From CAZSVI01 sp964610205 (GTDB lineage Bacteria; Bacillota; Clostridia; DSM-8532), in NCBI GenBank assembly GCA_964610205.1, contig CAZSVI010000083.1, positions 1 through 17,103 on the forward strand: a stretch of 17,103 bases of DNA, written 5' to 3'. This document shows, piece by piece, positions 15,474 to 17,103 of the stretch; position 1 is the first letter of the stretch; each line of letters begins with the position of its first letter. The notes beneath the pieces were generated by a model that ran no database searches, was not told where the DNA came from, and saw only the letters and a program-made list of their open reading frames with translations. The position numbers were made by a program, and so were the translations under genes.

Positions 15474-16907
15474 TTATCGGATAGCCGAACCGTTAAGGGC
15501 CGGAGAAGTCCACAAGGTATGATTGTCATCGGGAAGAGGCAACAGATTGTTCATCTCGTAATTTCCCCGGTTAAGGTCATACTTGCTGTAGAACCCGTTT
15601 TGAACAGAATAGATATTTCCGCTGTCGGGATCATAGACCCTCTCATATCCCAGAATCGCATCACTGCGTTTTTCCGCCATAATATCGTAGGTTTTGTTTC
15701 TGTTTTCCCAGCCGCTGATAATCATATCCGAGGTTTCCCGCAGCGTCTGTCCGGCACGCATAATTCCCTGGAATGCGCTGTTGGATGCCGCGATTCCGGC
15801 ATTCACATATTCCTGGCTTATGGTAAAGCTTTCAACAGACTTGACAAGATCTGCCTGTATCCGTGAGAATTCCTCCTTTGGAGCTGTTATTCCAGTAAGC
15901 ATCAATCCGTAGGCGTTTCCGCCTCCCGGTCCGTTCATAAAAGGCATAAAGGGTACCACCGTTACCATGAACAGGCCTTCCCCCACCTTTCCGTTTTCAA
16001 CAAACAGCGCCCTGACAAGCTCGGTACTTCCGCCTTCAATCAAACACTGTGTACTATCCGATGAGATAATTTCAAAGTTGTTCAACTGGGGACATTGGGG
16101 CATAAATGTTCTTGCTGCCTGCGACTGCGCGACAATATAAAAACTCTGCAGAAAATTTGAAGGCGTCAGCGGATCCACCACCGGCATGTCAATCCACGGA
16201 ACAGGATAACCCCCGGAGCTCATATACCACTGGTCGATTTGCTGCTGTTCCTTGCTCATATAGACAGGACCCACCTCACCGAAAAAGAACACCTGACGCA
16301 GGGGTTTATTCGGATCTCTCAGAAGATACGCGAATGTGCCATATTCTCCGGCGGTAACGATATTCCAACCTTTGGGTTTCTCAACGGAGAAAAAACCGCC
16401 GTTATATTTTTCAAGATCAATTTTTAACTCATGAACAGGCAAGGGTGCAGGAACTTTGGTTGGAACCGGTGTTGCTTCAGCAATCTGTGTTGGTGTTGCC
16501 GAAGGAAGCACGGCAGGCTCGGTAGATGTTGAAGTCGTGGAGGATGCCGCCTTATTTATTGTATTTGTTTTTCCCTCTTCCGTTGAAAATGACACATTGG
16601 GTTCCGTATCGGTATTTTCAGAAGAAACCAACTTTTCCGCTTCCGGTTTTTCCTCGCCGGAATTGCTTGCGATTTTATCGGTATCATCGTTTTCCTGACG
16701 GACAGCTTCGTTTTTTTGTGTTTCAGGAACCGTTTCATATACCGGTACACTTTCTTGATATCCGCTTGTACCGGAAGCATTCATATTGAAGCCTTCTTGC
16801 GATCCTGAATCCTTAAAAAAATCTTTTAGGATCACAACCGCCAGCAATACAATGATAACCGATAACAAAATATAAAGTACGATATTTTTTTGATTTTCAT
16901 TCTTCAA
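15474..16907 (-). CDS. Membrane-anchored surface protein with Ser/Thr/Pro-rich linker
   Basis: The product (477 aa) starts at a TTG (16905-16907) with a perfect AGGAGGG 7 nt upstream. The longer frame (to 16958, also a TTG) contains that ribosome site and is rejected. A single transmembrane helix lies at about 9-27 (IVLYILLSVIIVLLAVVIL) with a short basic cytoplasmic tail, so the rest should be outside. Residues 34-158 are a low-complexity linker rich in Ser, Thr, Glu and Pro. The folded part begins near 159: a beta-hairpin start (GGFFSVEKPKGWNI, as in PsbP-like or lipoprotein domains), a helical middle with SQAARTFMPQC, and a C-terminal segment with YDPDSGNIYSVQNGFYSKYD and LPLPDDNHTLWTSP. 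That last pattern (a property-like YEV-NGFY stretch, then PLPDD-LW) recurs, from memory, in uncharacterised bacterial surface proteins. Function is unknown. It is first in the envelope operon. Confidence 0.82.
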   Translation of the reverse strand: MKNENQKNIVLYILLSVIIVLLAVVILKDFFKDSGSQEGFNMNASGTSGYQESVPVYETVPETQKNEAVRQENDDTDKIASNSGEEKPEAEKLVSSENTDTEPNVSFSTEEGKTNTINKAASSTTSTSTEPAVLPSATPTQIAEATPVPTKVPAPLPVHELKIDLEKYNGGFFSVEKPKGWNIVTAGEYGTFAYLLRDPNKPLRQVFFFGEVGPVYMSKEQQQIDQWYMSSGGYPVPWIDMPVVDPLTPSNFLQSFYIVAQSQAARTFMPQCPQLNNFEIISSDSTQCLIEGGSTELVRALFVENGKVGEGLFMVTVVPFMPFMNGPGGGNAYGLMLTGITAPKEEFSRIQADLVKSVESFTISQEYVNAGIAASNSAFQGIMRAGQTLRETSDMIISGWENRNKTYDIMAEKRSDAILGYERVYDPDSGNIYSVQNGFYSKYDLNRGNYEMNNLLPLPDDNHTLWTSPALNGSAIR

Positions 16908-16964
16908 AATATGACCCTCCTGTAAACAGAAAATAATACCCTTTATATATAACACCAATACGCA

Positions 16965-16997
16965 TTGTTATAACAAATTAATCCATATCTTTATCAA
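16965..16997 (-). promoter_or_regulatory. Possible promoter with palindromic operator upstream of the surface operon
   Basis: TTGTTATAACAA (16965-16976) is a perfect 12-bp palindrome, 57 nt before the TTG start. On the minus strand TTGATA (16992-16997) and TTATAA (16968-16973) are separated by 18 nt, so the palindrome would overlap the -10 box as an operator could. The -10 match is only fair, and other TATA-rich hexamers lie at 16942-16951. Confidence 0.3.
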
Positions 16998-17103
16998 ATT
17001 TTTCCTTCCTTATATTTACAGGTAATACAATGAGAAAAATCCAGCTGAACATTTCTGTAACATTCTGCCATTGCAAAAACACTCACGCCTATCTGTTATT
17101 TAC
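16998..17103. other. AT-rich upstream region, no gene seen
   Basis: No supported coding region. A plus-strand ATG at 17030 opens a frame to the right edge (MRKIQLNISVTF onward) but has no ribosome site and cannot be judged from this window. Confidence 0.4.

Noticed and set aside
15474..16958. 494-residue version of the membrane-anchored protein
   Set aside because: The extra N-terminus contains the perfect AGGAGGG site of the downstream TTG and has no ribosome site of its own.
17030..17103. Start of a divergent plus-strand gene at the right edge
   Set aside because: No Shine-Dalgarno and only about 24 codons visible; not enough to support.

Overview
The window looks like the chromosome of a low-to-moderate GC, Gram-positive anaerobe of the class Clostridia. 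The evidence is the gene order recJ-relA-dtd-MBL hydrolase-hemZ, the rpsU-yqeY pair, a clostridial-type HelD, strong GGAGG ribosome binding sites, and an S-layer homology (SLH) protein. A Ruminiclostridium/Acetivibrio-like relative is plausible, but this is inference. Every gene I accept lies on the minus strand, so transcription runs from right to left.

Right part (about 16.9 kb down to 10.55 kb): an accessory locus for the cell envelope. It encodes, in order, a membrane-anchored protein with a Ser/Thr/Pro-rich linker (477 aa), a very large secreted protein of no family I recognise (1217 aa), a small secreted protein with SLH modules at both ends (310 aa), an optional 25-codon ORF, and a Nudix hydrolase that stops right after its Nudix box. 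Spacings are tight (31, 13, 2 and 4 nt) and each main gene has its own Shine-Dalgarno, so this is probably one operon. It is the best candidate here for an undescribed system: its products are all exported or membrane-bound except the Nudix remnant, and no function can be read from sequence.

Middle part (10.26 to 7.1 kb): helD, whose product recycles stalled RNA polymerase, is followed by a short repeat cluster that runs into its last codons. Then comes a strong sigma-A-type promoter driving rpsU (ribosomal protein S21) and yqeY, which end at a clear intrinsic terminator.

Left part (7.07 kb to 1): a housekeeping operon of recJ (single-strand exonuclease), relA/rel (ppGpp synthetase/hydrolase), dtd (D-aminoacyl-tRNA deacylase), a glyoxalase II-like metallo-hydrolase, and hemZ (radical SAM coproporphyrinogen oxidase family), which runs off the left edge. 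The apt gene that often sits between recJ and relA in Firmicutes is absent. The dtd-MBL spacer contains an interrupted inverted repeat and a hairpin that matches a tRNA T-arm.

Several starts were moved from the longest ORF using ribosome binding sites: rpsU (GTG), helD (ATG), the 477-aa protein (TTG) and, less surely, recJ. No rRNA, complete tRNA, CRISPR array, insertion sequence or prophage gene was found.
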